This document shows, in pieces, positions 52,292-60,951 of a DNA stretch of 64,000 bases. The DNA comes from CAVUAT01 sp963739545 (GTDB taxonomy: Bacteria; Actinomycetota; Thermoleophilia; Solirubrobacterales; 70-9): positions 620,001 to 684,000 of the forward strand of contig CAVUAT010000011.1 in assembly GCA_963739545.1 (NCBI GenBank), written 5' to 3'. How positions within the stretch are numbered: position 1 is the first letter of the stretch; every line of letters begins with the position of its first letter. A model generated the notes under the pieces. The model saw only the letters and a program-made list of their open reading frames with translations, made no database searches and was not told where the DNA came from. Made by a program: the position numbers and the translations under genes.

Positions 52292-52522
52292 AGTCACTCC
52301 TTCTTCGTGTTCCGGCGAGTGCATCGTTCACACCCACCCTTCCCTTGCCTTTGCGCGCCTACTGGAAAGTTGGATCAAAGGAACCGGAAGAAACGGCAGG
52401 ACGTCCGGCCCAGCACGCCCGAAAGTGATCCGCCGCATTCGCAGCCGCGAAGTACCTACGATTGCTGACCAACGGCGCCGGCCATCCGCCAGGCGCCAAC
52501 CCCACCACGTAGGGAGTCCCGA

Positions 52523-52759
52523 ATGCCGAACATCGGAGTACCCGAGATAGCGATCGTCCTGATCATCGCCCTGATCATCTTCGGCCCCAAGCGCCTGCCC
52601 GAGCTCGGACGCTCGATGGGTCGCGGTCTGAAGGAGTTCAAGGGATCCGTCGCCGGAATCACCGGAGACAACGACGACGAGAAGGAAGCCAAGAAGGTCG
52701 CTGCCGTTTCGCGCCCGCAGCCGGTCGACGCTGAAGTCGTCACCGACAGCAAGGCGTAG
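52523..52759 (+). CDS. tatA: Twin-arginine translocase subunit TatA
   Basis: A 78-residue TatA. It has a single transmembrane helix (residues 4-19, IGVPEIAIVLIIALII), a hinge FGPKRLPELGRSMGRGLKEF, and then an amphipathic helix and acidic/charged tail. It forms the pore with TatC, which lies 7 bp downstream. No tatB gene is next to it; TatA can serve both roles in minimal systems. Confidence 0.95.
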   Translation: MPNIGVPEIAIVLIIALIIFGPKRLPELGRSMGRGLKEFKGSVAGITGDNDDEKEAKKVAAVSRPQPVDAEVVTDSKA

Positions 52760-52766
52760 CACCCGC

Positions 52767-53543
52767 ATGCCGAAGGTCAAGGTCAAGCCCGTTGCGCACG
52801 AGGAAGAGGTATCGCTGGTCGATCACCTCGACGAGCTGCGCACGCGAATCATCACGTCGCTGTTCGTATTCGGCGTGGCGCTGGCGCTGTGCTTCTGGCA
52901 GAACCATCTGCTGCTGGACATCGCCAACGGGCCCCTGCCCGAGGGCAGGGAGCCGATCACCTTCGGCGTCGCCGAGCCGTTCACCACGACCCTGACGGTC
53001 TCGGCGTACGCGGCGATATTGCTGTCGCTGCCGATCCTGCTCTACCAGGCCTACGCCTTCGTGCTGCCGGCGCTGAAGCCGACCGAGAAGAAGGTCGTGA
53101 TGCCGTTCTTGCTGATGGCGCCGTTCCTTTTCATCGGCGGCGTCATCTTCGCCTACTTCGTGGTGGTCCCGGCCGCCACGGACTTCCTCCTGAACTTCAA
53201 CGAGGACCAGTTCAACATCGAGATCCGGGCTCGCGAGTACTACAGCTTCTTCGCGATGGCGCTTATCTCCGTCGGGGTGCTGTTCCAGATCCCGACCGGG
53301 ATCCTGGCCGTGACCAGGCTCGGGATCGTGACTGCGGACCAGATCGCGGCCAACCGCCGCTACGCGATCCTGCTGATCGCCGTGATGGCGATGCTGCTGC
53401 CGGGGACCGACCCGATCACGATGCTGATCTCGATGGCTCCCCTGGTGGTGCTGTTCGAGGGAAGCCTGCTTCTCGCGCGGGTGCTGCCTCAGCCGAAGGA
53501 ACGCTCGCTCGAGGCGCCCGAAGCGCCCCCCGCCGGCGCCTAG
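52767..53543 (+). CDS. tatC: Twin-arginine translocase subunit TatC
   Basis: A 258-residue TatC with six transmembrane helices. Family features are VSLVDHLDELRTRIITSL near the N-terminus, the PSRPF-like region GVAEPFTTTLTVSAYAAI, FVLPALKPTEKKVV, and the C-terminal GTDPITMLISMAPLVVLFE. It recognises the twin-arginine signal. It is 7 bp downstream of tatA and divergent from two ferritin-like genes. Confidence 0.95.
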   Translation: MPKVKVKPVAHEEEVSLVDHLDELRTRIITSLFVFGVALALCFWQNHLLLDIANGPLPEGREPITFGVAEPFTTTLTVSAYAAILLSLPILLYQAYAFVLPALKPTEKKVVMPFLLMAPFLFIGGVIFAYFVVVPAATDFLLNFNEDQFNIEIRAREYYSFFAMALISVGVLFQIPTGILAVTRLGIVTADQIAANRRYAILLIAVMAMLLPGTDPITMLISMAPLVVLFEGSLLLARVLPQPKERSLEAPEAPPAGA

Positions 53544-53581
53544 CGCAAGCCCCACCGCCGCGGTTTGTTAGACCACTCGTG

Positions 53582-54388
53582 ATGGCGGGGACGAACGGAG
53601 CTTGGAAGCGGGCGGCGGGCGCGGGGGCGCTCGCCGCTTTCGCGCTTCTTGTGGGCGCGCCCGCCGCGGGCGCCCAGTACCCGGAGCCGACGCCCGCCGC
53701 GCCCAACCCGTGCGTCGGAGCCCAGGCCGCGCTGCTCCTCTGCCCGGACCTGTCGATGGCCCCGCCATCCGAGCTCTTCACCTCATCCGGCGGCGGCAAG
53801 GTGCTGCTGCACGCGGCCAACGACATCCGCAGCCGCGGCGAGGGGCCGCTCGAGATCCGCGGCAACCGGACCTCGAAGCGCTACATGTCGGTCCGCCAGG
53901 CGATAAAGACCACCGCCGGGAAGTTCAAGCTCTACGACACCCCCGCGCAGCTGGTCTTCTACAACATCCCCGGCCAGGGTCCCTACTGGAAGTTCCAGTT
54001 CGCGGCCCTGTTCCAGATCTGGAGCCTCGACGCCTCGGGCAACCGCTCAGAGTTGCTTCGCAGGGGGCCGAAGGTGAGCTACTGCTTCCGCGACCTCGAG
54101 CGCACAGACCCGGGGCCTCGCAGCCCGCGCAAGCGCGTGTATCCCGCGTGCAGCCAGCGCGGCGGGATCAACAAGCGCATCCTCGGCACCTCGGTCGGAT
54201 GGTCCGACGTCTACCCCTCGAGCTACTACCAGAACTGGATCAGCGTCAAGGGGCTGCGCGGCTGCTTCGACTTCGTGATGATCGCCGACCCGCGAAACCA
54301 CCTCTATGAGAACGACGAGTCCAACAACGAGGGCTCGACCCGTGTGCGGCTGCCGGCGTCGAAGATGGGGACGGTCAGGGGCTGCTGA
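53582..54388 (+). CDS. Exported lysyl-oxidase-domain protein
   Basis: A 268-residue protein with a signal peptide (residues about 10-32, ending AAGAQYPEPT). The mature part matches the lysyl oxidase-like family: DIRSRGEGPLEIRGN, FAALFQIWSLDASGNRSELL, KVSYCFRDLERTDPG, SVGWSDVYPSSYYQNW and FDFVMIADPRNHLYENDESN. Catalytic Tyr and copper-ligand His of animal enzymes are not all visible, so activity is uncertain. It follows tatC by 38 bp. Confidence 0.83.
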   Translation: MAGTNGAWKRAAGAGALAAFALLVGAPAAGAQYPEPTPAAPNPCVGAQAALLLCPDLSMAPPSELFTSSGGGKVLLHAANDIRSRGEGPLEIRGNRTSKRYMSVRQAIKTTAGKFKLYDTPAQLVFYNIPGQGPYWKFQFAALFQIWSLDASGNRSELLRRGPKVSYCFRDLERTDPGPRSPRKRVYPACSQRGGINKRILGTSVGWSDVYPSSYYQNWISVKGLRGCFDFVMIADPRNHLYENDESNNEGSTRVRLPASKMGTVRGC

Positions 54389-54397
54389 GCCGCCCGC

Positions 54398-55411
54398 CTA
54401 GGAGATCAGGACGAGCACGGCCTTCTCGATCTTCTCCCGGTCGGCGAACTCCCCCGGCTCGGCATCGGCCGCGGCCCGCTTGAGTGCCGGGCCGATCGTG
54501 GTGCCGCCCGCGTATGCGTCGATCACCTTTGGGTCGATGTAGGAGTTGCGGCAGACGGCGGGGGTGTTGTCGAGGTAGGTGGCGACCCGCTTGACGGCCT
54601 TGTTGATGACCCGCTTGCGCGCGGCCTTGGTATTCGCGCCGTCATCCAGCTCGGCTATCGCGGCGGCCGCGAGCACCGTCGCGTTCCAGGTGCGGAAGTC
54701 CTTGGCCGAGAACTCTCCCCCGGTCACCTCTTTGATGTAGGCGTTGATGTCCGACGAGGTGATGTCGCGCCAGCGACGGCCGTCCTTGTAGGCGAGCAGC
54801 TCCGTCCCTCCCCCGCGCCGGCGCTTCAGCTGCCGGACCAGGCGCTGGACCTCCGGCTCGGCGACCTCGCGGCGGTGGCGCTTTGAGCCCTTCGCCTTGT
54901 AGTCGAACAGCACGGATTCGCGCTCGCAGGTGACGTGGGACTTGCGCACGGTCGCGAGGCCGAAGGTCTTGTTCTCCTTCGCGTAGCGCTCGCCTCCGAC
55001 CCTGAAGAAGCCGAGATCGAGCAGCCGGACGGCTCCGGCGAGGACGCGCTCGCGGCTCGGCTCGTCGCTGTGCAGGTCGCGGGCCAGTCGCCGGCGGAGC
55101 TTCGGCAGGGCGGCGCCGAAGTCCGTCATCTCATCGAACTTCTGCTGGTCGCGGCGGGTGCGCCAATCCGGGTGGTAGAGGTACTGCTTGCGCCCGGCGT
55201 CGTCCACGCCCGTCGCCTGGATGTGGCCGAGGGGGTCCTTCGAGATCCAGACGTCCTTCCATGCGGGCGGGATGCCCAGTCCGGAGATCCGTTCGAGCTC
55301 GCCCTTGGCTCGGACCGCGCTGCCGTCCTCGCGCTTGTAAGAGAAGCCGCTGCCGCGACGCACGCGCGTCAGGCCGGGTTCGGAGACGTCACTTCTGCGA
55401 AGGCGGGGCAT
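54398..55411 (-). CDS. Type IB DNA topoisomerase
   Basis: A 337-residue topoisomerase IB. It has LGIPPAWKDVWISKDPLGHI, LDLGFFRVGGERYAKENKTF, the FDYKAKGSKRHRR segment, GGEFSAKDFRTWNATVLAA and the active-site Tyr in CRNSYIDPKVID (near residue 290). It relaxes DNA by transient 3'-phosphotyrosine nicking. The frame stays open upstream but the ATG at 55411 matches the family. Its start overlaps the small zinc-cluster gene by 23 bp. Confidence 0.93.
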   Translation of the reverse strand: MPRLRRSDVSEPGLTRVRRGSGFSYKREDGSAVRAKGELERISGLGIPPAWKDVWISKDPLGHIQATGVDDAGRKQYLYHPDWRTRRDQQKFDEMTDFGAALPKLRRRLARDLHSDEPSRERVLAGAVRLLDLGFFRVGGERYAKENKTFGLATVRKSHVTCERESVLFDYKAKGSKRHRREVAEPEVQRLVRQLKRRRGGGTELLAYKDGRRWRDITSSDINAYIKEVTGGEFSAKDFRTWNATVLAAAAIAELDDGANTKAARKRVINKAVKRVATYLDNTPAVCRNSYIDPKVIDAYAGGTTIGPALKRAAADAEPGEFADREKIEKAVLVLIS

Positions 55412-55592
55412 CCCCCGTCTCTTGCCCCGACTTGCGCTGGTCGAACCCGGCACAGGCCATGACGGGGAGACGGGGGTACTTGGGATAGGCCGGGTCCTCG
55501 CGCGAGCGCAGGCACATCGAGAAGGTCGAGCCACGCGTGTTGTGGATCAGCTTCTGGTGCGCGCAGCGGTCGCAGAGGCCGGCGCCGGCCAC
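55389..55592 (-). CDS. 67-residue conserved cysteine-containing microprotein
   Basis: Starts at GTG 55592, three nt after the stop of the coiled-coil gene (55595). The text GLCDRCAHQKLIHNTRGSTF, MCLRSREDPAYPKYPRLP and VMACAGFD includes Cys10 and Cys13 in a CxxC pair plus two later cysteines, typical of a small conserved actinobacterial family with a metal-binding knuckle. Its role is not known. It overlaps the topoisomerase start by 23 bp. Confidence 0.7.
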   Translation of the reverse strand: MAGAGLCDRCAHQKLIHNTRGSTFSMCLRSREDPAYPKYPRLPVMACAGFDQRKSGQETGDAPPSQK

Positions 55593-55594
55593 GT

Positions 55595-56026
55595 TCAGGC
55601 CTTGGGGCCAGGGCCCTCCGGCGGCTTTGGATCGCCGGTGACGCGGACGCTGTCGGAGTCGGTGACCTCGACGCCCTCGCCTTCGATCTCGGCGTCGACG
55701 ACGGCGGCCTCGGCGGCCTCGACCTCCTGGACGGCCTTCTCGAGGCCGAAGATGGCTCGCTTGAGGCCGCCGGCGACGTACTCCCCGCCGCGCGCCGCGC
55801 GGTCGATCGGCTCGGTGAGCTTGACGACCTTCGAGAGGAGCTCGTTCATCCGCTCGGCCTGGGCCAGGGCGCTGTCGGTCTGCGCCTGCATCGCCTCCAT
55901 CTGCTGGCGCGAGGTCTCCATCAGATCGTTCGCCTGCTTGAGGCTCGTGGTGACGGTGCCGGGCAGTTCGATCAGGGCGATGACCGCCCCGACCGGCTTG
56001 GTGACGATCTCGCGGAACACGGCCAT
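55595..56026 (-). CDS. Coiled-coil protein of unknown function
   Basis: A 143-residue protein. A short hydrophobic N-terminal segment (EIVTKPVGAVIALIELPG) is followed by a long helical region (residues 25-115) with heptad-like repeats. The C-terminal 25 residues are acidic/proline-rich. I do not recognise a family. The start ATG 56026 is chosen; a TTG just before is in frame. It is divergent from the ABC exporter. Confidence 0.65.
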   Translation of the reverse strand: MAVFREIVTKPVGAVIALIELPGTVTTSLKQANDLMETSRQQMEAMQAQTDSALAQAERMNELLSKVVKLTEPIDRAARGGEYVAGGLKRAIFGLEKAVQEVEAAEAAVVDAEIEGEGVEVTDSDSVRVTGDPKPPEGPGPKA

Positions 56027-56075
56027 CAAGCGTAGACCCTGAGCTGAGCCGGACTGGGACTATCACTTCACTTCG

Positions 56076-56081
56076 TATAGT
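56076..56081 (+). promoter_or_regulatory. Candidate -10 element giving a leaderless exporter mRNA
   Basis: TATAGT lies six nt before the ATG of the first ABC gene (56088). A transcript start about seven nt after this -10 would coincide with the ATG, giving a leaderless mRNA. No good -35 (only ACTGGG) is visible. An imperfect inverted repeat, ACTAT and ATAGT 13 bp apart, overlaps it and may bind a repressor. Confidence 0.45.
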
Positions 56082-56087
56082 GACCCG

Positions 56088-57857
56088 ATGCGGACTTTTC
56101 GGCGGTTGCTCGGCTTTCTTCGCCCCTACAGGCGCAGTCTGAGCTTCTCGCTGGTGCTCGCGTGGGCCGCGATGGGAATGACGGTCGCGATCCCGTGGCT
56201 GCTCGGCGAATCGGTGAACGCGATCGAGGACGAGCGGCGTGACGACATCCTGCCATACGTGCTCGCGCTGCTCGGCGCGGGCATCCTGCGCCTCGCGCTG
56301 ACCGTCTCACGGCGGCTGATCGCCGGAAAGGTCTCCCTCGACGTCGAGTACGACCTGCGCCAGACCTTCTACGAGCACCTCCAGCGTCTCGAGCTCGGTT
56401 TCTTCGACACCCAGCAGACCGGTCAGCTGATGTCGCGCGCGACGGTCGACCTGCAGTCGATCCGCTTCTTCCTCGGCTACGGGCTGATCTGGGTCTCTCA
56501 GAGCTTCCTCACGATCGCGTTCGCCGCGGTCGCGATGTTCGTGATCAACCCCGTACTGGCCGCGATCGCGCTGGTTCCGGTGCCGTTCCTGATCGCGACC
56601 GCCACCCGCTACAGCCGGCGCAACCGCCCGGCCGAGCAGGAGGTCCAGCAGCGGGTCGGCGAGGTTACCGCGAACGCCGAGGAGAGCATCTCGGGCATCC
56701 GCATCGTCAAGGCGTTCGCCCGCGAGGGCTTCATGCTCGGCCGATTCAACACCGCTGTCGACCGGGTGTTCGAGCAGAGCATGATCACGACGCGCCTCCA
56801 GTCCTTCTACACGCCGTTGATGGGCTTCCTGCCCACGCTGGGGCTCGCCGCCGTCCTCTACGTCGGCGGGCGCCAAGTGATCGACGGGACCATCAACGTC
56901 GGCGAGCTCACGGCGATGATCGCGTACGTGATCCTGCTGTCCGGCCCGGTTCGCTGGCTCGGCATGTCGCTGAGCATGGCCCAGCGGGCCGTCGCATCCG
57001 GCAACCGCCTATTCGAGATCCTCGACCGCGAGCCGACGATGCAGAGTCCACCGGGTGCGCCGGCGCTGCCCGAGGGCGGCGGTCGCGTGGAGATGCGAGG
57101 GGTCTCGCTTCGCTATGACGGCGGGGAGGCGTCGCTGACCGGCATCAACCTCGACGTCGAGCCCGGCCGCACGGTCGCTCTGGTCGGGCCGACTGCGTCG
57201 GGTAAGACGAGCCTGGTAGGACTGCTTGCGCGGCTGTATGACCCCAGCGAGGGGAGCATCGTGATCGACGGGGCCGACATCCGCGACGTCGACCTCGCCT
57301 CGCTGCGCTCCGAGATCGCGTTCGTGGCCGACGACAGCTTCCTGTTCTCCGACACCGTCGCCGGCAACATCGCGTACGCCCACCCCGACGCCACGCGGGC
57401 GCAGATCGAACTCGCCGCACGCAGGGCGCAGGCGGACGGGTTCATCCAGGACCTCCCCGACGGCTACGAGACCGTGGTCGGCGAGCGGGGCCTGACGCTC
57501 TCCGGCGGTCAGCGGCAGCGGGTGGCGATCGCGCGGGCACTGCTTGCAGCGCCGCGGATCCTGATCCTCGACGATGCCACCTCGTCGGTCGACGCGCGCA
57601 CCGAGACCGAGATCAAGCGCGGGCTGCGCGAGGCGATGGAGGGCCGGACGACGTTCATCGTCGCGCACCGTCTCTCGACGATCTCGCTGGCGGACGAGAT
57701 CGTCGTGCTGGACCACGGCGGGATCGTCGACCGCGGAACGCACGAGGAGCTGCTCGAGCGGTGCACGCTGTACAGCGAGATCGCCGAGAAGGGGCTCGAG
57801 GACTCGGTCTACCTGCAGCGTGACCTCGAGGAGCGCGAGGAGCTGGCCCGGCTTTGA
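56088..57857 (+). CDS. ABC exporter half, degenerate ATPase (first subunit)
   Basis: A 589-residue ABC transporter: six-helix membrane domain at residues 1-330, then the nucleotide domain. The Walker A is GPTASGKTSL near residue 367, the signature LSGGQRQR near 470, and Walker B ILILDDATSS near 490. The catalytic Glu normally following Walker B is Asp, so this half likely binds but poorly hydrolyses ATP. This pattern, with the next gene, indicates a heterodimeric exporter with one degenerate site. It exports lipids, drugs or peptides; the substrate is unknown. Confidence 0.9.
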   Translation: MRTFRRLLGFLRPYRRSLSFSLVLAWAAMGMTVAIPWLLGESVNAIEDERRDDILPYVLALLGAGILRLALTVSRRLIAGKVSLDVEYDLRQTFYEHLQRLELGFFDTQQTGQLMSRATVDLQSIRFFLGYGLIWVSQSFLTIAFAAVAMFVINPVLAAIALVPVPFLIATATRYSRRNRPAEQEVQQRVGEVTANAEESISGIRIVKAFAREGFMLGRFNTAVDRVFEQSMITTRLQSFYTPLMGFLPTLGLAAVLYVGGRQVIDGTINVGELTAMIAYVILLSGPVRWLGMSLSMAQRAVASGNRLFEILDREPTMQSPPGAPALPEGGGRVEMRGVSLRYDGGEASLTGINLDVEPGRTVALVGPTASGKTSLVGLLARLYDPSEGSIVIDGADIRDVDLASLRSEIAFVADDSFLFSDTVAGNIAYAHPDATRAQIELAARRAQADGFIQDLPDGYETVVGERGLTLSGGQRQRVAIARALLAAPRILILDDATSSVDARTETEIKRGLREAMEGRTTFIVAHRLSTISLADEIVVLDHGGIVDRGTHEELLERCTLYSEIAEKGLEDSVYLQRDLEEREELARL

Positions 57858-57895
57858 GACCCCACCGGGGTCAACATCTACGAGCGCCGGTCCCG
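57855..57895 (+). repeat. Leader repeat element, copy 3
   Basis: The third copy, in the 52-bp gap between the two ABC genes, begins just at the upstream stop. Stem GACCCC-ACC-GGGGTC is perfect. It continues with CATCTACG and CGCCGGTCCCG. The ATG of the second ABC gene follows 14 nt after its end. A short frame starting TTG-AGA-CCC-CAC-CGG overlaps the first ABC stop and ends in a TGA overlapping the second ABC start. Confidence 0.7.
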
Positions 57896-57909
57896 CCTGG
57901 CGGTTGGTC

Positions 57910-59856
57910 ATGACGGCGTCGCGGGAGAGCGAGAGGAAGCGACGCGACGAGGAGCGCGACGCCGAGCGTCAGGCGCTCGAGGCCGAGGAGCGCGAGGAGG
58001 CGACCTACCAGCACGGCGAGAACCGGCTGCGCGCCATCGTGCTGCTGTTCGGCTCGCTCTGGCGGCTGATCCGCGGCGAGGACGGGCGTGGCCGCAAGGT
58101 GCGCTGGCTGTTCGGCCTGCTGCGCCCCTACCGCTTGCAGGTCGGGCTGATGCTCGGCGCCCTGGTCGCGGCGACTGCCGCGGCCCTGGCACCGCCGTAC
58201 TTGATCGGCGAGGGGACCAAAGGGGTGCTCGACGGGGACCTCGGGACCCTCAACCTCGTGGTCGGGGCGTTCATCGTCGCCTCGCTCTTGAACTGGGGCG
58301 CGAGCTACATCCAGACGTATCTCGTTGGCTGGGTCGGGCAGCGGGCGCTGCAGGACCTGCGGCTCCGGATCTTCACTCACCTGCAAGGGATGTCGATCGG
58401 CTTCTTCACCCGCAACCGACCCGGCGTGCTGATCTCGCGGATCACCAACGACGTGGACGCCCTCGACCAGCTCGTCTCGACCGGAGTGACGACGCTCTTC
58501 TCGAGCGTCCTGACGTTGATCGGCGTGATCGTGATCATGCTGCTGCTGGATGTCGGCCTAGCGCTCGTCGTATTCATCACGTTCCCGCTGCTTGCCATCG
58601 CGAGCATCGTCTTCCGGATCGTCGCCGCCAGCGCGTATCGGATCACGCGCGAGCGGATCGCCGAGGTGACCGCATATCTGCAGGAGAGCCTGAGCGGCGT
58701 CCGCGTGGTGCGCAGCTTCGCGCAGGAGACGCGGCACGTGACGCGCATGGGCGAGCTGAACCAGCTGAACCGCCAGGCCAACATGAAGACCGTCTACCTC
58801 AACGCTTCCTACTTCCCCGCGGTCGAACTGCTGTCTGCCCTCGGCACCGCCGCGATCCTTCTCTACGGCGGCTACCAGGCGCTCGATCTGAGTGGCGACG
58901 CGGCGCGCAACGCGCAGATCGGCGTCGTCGTCGCGTTCGTCACCTATCTCAGCCTCTTCTTCGACCCGATCCAGCAGCTGTCGAACCTGTACACGACCTA
59001 CCAGCAGGGAATGGCGGCGCTCGACAAGATCTTCGACCTGCTCGACACCGAGCCCGATCTGGTGGACAAGCCGGGGGCGCTCGACCCGCGGCCGCTGCGC
59101 GGCGAGATCGAGCTCGACCACGTCTGGTTCTCCTATGCGGGGATCACGGATACCGATGACGACCGCTGGGCCATGAAGGACGTGTCGATCGAGATCCCCG
59201 CGGGTGAGACGCTCGCGCTGGTCGGCGAAACCGGCGCGGGGAAGTCCACGCTGGCGAAGCTGGTGGCTCGTTTCTACGATCCGCAGCAGGGGCGGGTGCT
59301 GGTTGACGGGCACGATCTGAGGGACCTGCGCGCGCAGTGCCTGCGCAGCCAGCTCGGGATCGTGCCTCAGGAGGGGTTCCTGTTCTCGGGCTCGGTGCGG
59401 GAGAACATCTCGTTCGGGCGGCCCGACGCTTCCCCGCAGGAGATCGAGCAGGCCGCCGAGGTCATCGGCGCCGGCGAGTTCGTCAGGCGGCTGCCGCAGG
59501 GCTTTGACACCGAGGTCGGGGAGCGAGGGGTCGCGCTTTCAGCGGGCCAGCGGCAGCTGATCGCGTTCGCGCGCGCGCTGCTGGCCGAGCCGCGGATCCT
59601 GATCCTGGACGAGGCGACCTCGAATGTGGATGTGCGCACGGAGCGGACGATCGAGGAGGGGCTGGAGACGCTGCTCTCGGGCCGGACCGCGATCGTGATC
59701 GCGCACCGCCTCTCGACGATCCGCAACGCCGACCGCATAGCGGTCCTCGAGAACGGGCGCATCGCCGAGATCGGGACGCACGACGAGCTGATCGCCGCGG
59801 AGGGCCGCTACGCGGCGCTTTACGGAAGTTGGTCGGAACTCGCGGCCGCGGCCTGA
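57910..59856 (+). CDS. ABC exporter half, catalytic ATPase (second subunit)
   Basis: A 648-residue ABC transporter. A charged N-terminal helix (residues 1-40) precedes six membrane helices and a nucleotide domain with Walker A GETGAGKST near residue 438, signature LSAGQRQL near 542 (Ala instead of the second Gly), and Walker B with the catalytic Glu in ILILDEATSNVD near 564. It is the active site half of the heterodimer. The ATG at 57910 is chosen; upstream sequence in frame belongs to the first ABC gene's antisense-free overlap and has no family match. Confidence 0.92.
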   Translation: MTASRESERKRRDEERDAERQALEAEEREEATYQHGENRLRAIVLLFGSLWRLIRGEDGRGRKVRWLFGLLRPYRLQVGLMLGALVAATAAALAPPYLIGEGTKGVLDGDLGTLNLVVGAFIVASLLNWGASYIQTYLVGWVGQRALQDLRLRIFTHLQGMSIGFFTRNRPGVLISRITNDVDALDQLVSTGVTTLFSSVLTLIGVIVIMLLLDVGLALVVFITFPLLAIASIVFRIVAASAYRITRERIAEVTAYLQESLSGVRVVRSFAQETRHVTRMGELNQLNRQANMKTVYLNASYFPAVELLSALGTAAILLYGGYQALDLSGDAARNAQIGVVVAFVTYLSLFFDPIQQLSNLYTTYQQGMAALDKIFDLLDTEPDLVDKPGALDPRPLRGEIELDHVWFSYAGITDTDDDRWAMKDVSIEIPAGETLALVGETGAGKSTLAKLVARFYDPQQGRVLVDGHDLRDLRAQCLRSQLGIVPQEGFLFSGSVRENISFGRPDASPQEIEQAAEVIGAGEFVRRLPQGFDTEVGERGVALSAGQRQLIAFARALLAEPRILILDEATSNVDVRTERTIEEGLETLLSGRTAIVIAHRLSTIRNADRIAVLENGRIAEIGTHDELIAAEGRYAALYGSWSELAAAA

Positions 59857-59859
59857 ATC

Positions 59860-59899
59860 CCCTGCATCCCCTCGGGCTTCGCCCTGCGGGGATACAGGG
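59860..59899. terminator. Terminator hairpin between ABC gene and lipoprotein gene
   Basis: Paired arms are CCCTG/CAGGG (59860-59864, 59895-59899), ATCCCC/GGGGAT (59866-59871, 59888-59893), and an inner GGGC/GCCC with loop TTC. It lies just after the second ABC stop. It is followed by TTGCAG and has no strong T-tract, so it may be bidirectional. Confidence 0.65.
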
Positions 59900-59950
59900 T
59901 TGCAGCGCGTTCGGAGGGCAGGATCGGTCCGCGCAGGAGCGCGAACGAAG

Positions 59951-60628
59951 CTACGGACTGACGCCGCCGCCGGGGCTGACGCCGCCGCCGGAACCGCCTG
60001 TGTCGCCCGAGTCGGTGGAGCCGCCGGTGTCGCCGACGCCGCCGCTGGTGTCGGGGGCGACGGGCGCGGGCGTGACGGGGGCCGGGGCGACCGCTGAGTC
60101 GCTTGTCGAACCGTCGGCCGTGGTGGGATCGACGGCGCTGACCTCGCCGCCGCACTCGCTGAAGCCGTAGGTCTCGGCGGCGGTGGCCGCCTCGGTCTTG
60201 GCTGCGTCGAGCTCGGCCTCGAATTCGGCGGTGTCCTCGCCGCGCTCGTTGGCGAGGCCGATCTTCTCGCCCGCGTCGACCTGGGCCTCGAGGCCGGCGA
60301 GGAATTCGTCGAGCGTGGCGCGCTCCTCTTCAGGGGGCCCGAGCTCGTTGAGATCGTCGAGCAGCCCAGCGCGGATGTCGGCGATCTCACCGGACGCCGT
60401 GAAGCCCTCGCCGTTTGCGACGAACTCGCCGATCGAGGCGTTGGCCTCCTCGCAGAGCGCGTCGGCCTCCTCGATGTAGTCGTCCTTGGAGAGCGAGCCG
60501 GTCGTGGTGCTGCTCTCCGTGGGAACGTTGATCTCCACCTCCGGCGAGTCGTCGCCGCCACAGGCTGAAAGAAGCAGCGCCGCGCCGAGAATCAGCGCAA
60601 GCGCGGGAATGAGTCGGACCCGGCTCAT
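59951..60628 (-). CDS. Lipoprotein of unknown function
   Basis: A 225-residue lipoprotein with lipobox LLSAC (Cys23) and following GGDDSPEVE. The core (residues 45-150) is helical with charged segments (DDYIEEADALCEEANASI, then AGLLDDLNELGPPEEERATL). The C-terminal 45 residues are Gly/Ser/Asp/Pro/Thr-rich low-complexity. Two cysteines may form a disulfide. No family is recognised. Confidence 0.72.
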   Translation of the reverse strand: MSRVRLIPALALILGAALLLSACGGDDSPEVEINVPTESSTTTGSLSKDDYIEEADALCEEANASIGEFVANGEGFTASGEIADIRAGLLDDLNELGPPEEERATLDEFLAGLEAQVDAGEKIGLANERGEDTAEFEAELDAAKTEAATAAETYGFSECGGEVSAVDPTTADGSTSDSAVAPAPVTPAPVAPDTSGGVGDTGGSTDSGDTGGSGGGVSPGGGVSP

Positions 60629-60696
60629 CGAGGCCCGAAGGTAGCAAGGTCACTGGACTGTTACTCCCGAGCCCGCCCAGGCGTCACAGGCACGAC

Positions 60697-60819
60697 TCAG
60701 CCGGTTTCGCTGCCTGAGTCGTCGTCCGGGACGGGCTCGACGAGCCTGAGATGCCGAGGCCGGAGACGGTTCTTGGCTCCGTAGGTATCGGTCTGGCTGT
60801 GGCAGTTCGCACAGCGGAA
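60697..60819 (-). pseudogene. HNH endonuclease C-terminal remnant next to tRNA-Gln
   Basis: Only 40 codons remain, reading FRCANCHSQTDTYGAKNRLR at the start, a strong match to the C-terminal zinc/HNH CxxC-H-QTDT block of short HNH endonucleases, and ending with TGA at 60697-60699. A TAG lies directly in front at 60820-60822, with no start codon. This marks a gene truncated at its 5' end, 14 bp from the 3' end of tRNA-Gln. Confidence 0.65.
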
Positions 60820-60832
60820 CTAACCCGTAGCA

Positions 60833-60903
60833 CTGGGGATCTAGGGATCGAACCTAGGCTTCGAGAACCAGAATCTCGCGTGCTTCCTCTACACCAATCC
60901 CCA
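60833..60903 (-). tRNA. tRNA-Gln (CTG)
   Basis: A 71-nt cloverleaf on the minus strand. The acceptor arm TGGGGAT pairs with ATCCCCA, discriminator G. The anticodon stem CGAGA/TCTCG encloses loop TTCTGGT with anticodon CTG (60869-60871 on the plus as cag). The T arm is TAGGTTCGATCCCTA. CCA is not encoded. It lies next to the HNH remnant. Confidence 0.93.
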
Positions 60904-60951
60904 CTAATTTAGTGGACCAAAGCCCTTTTCGGCATCGCCACGCGGCGAATC

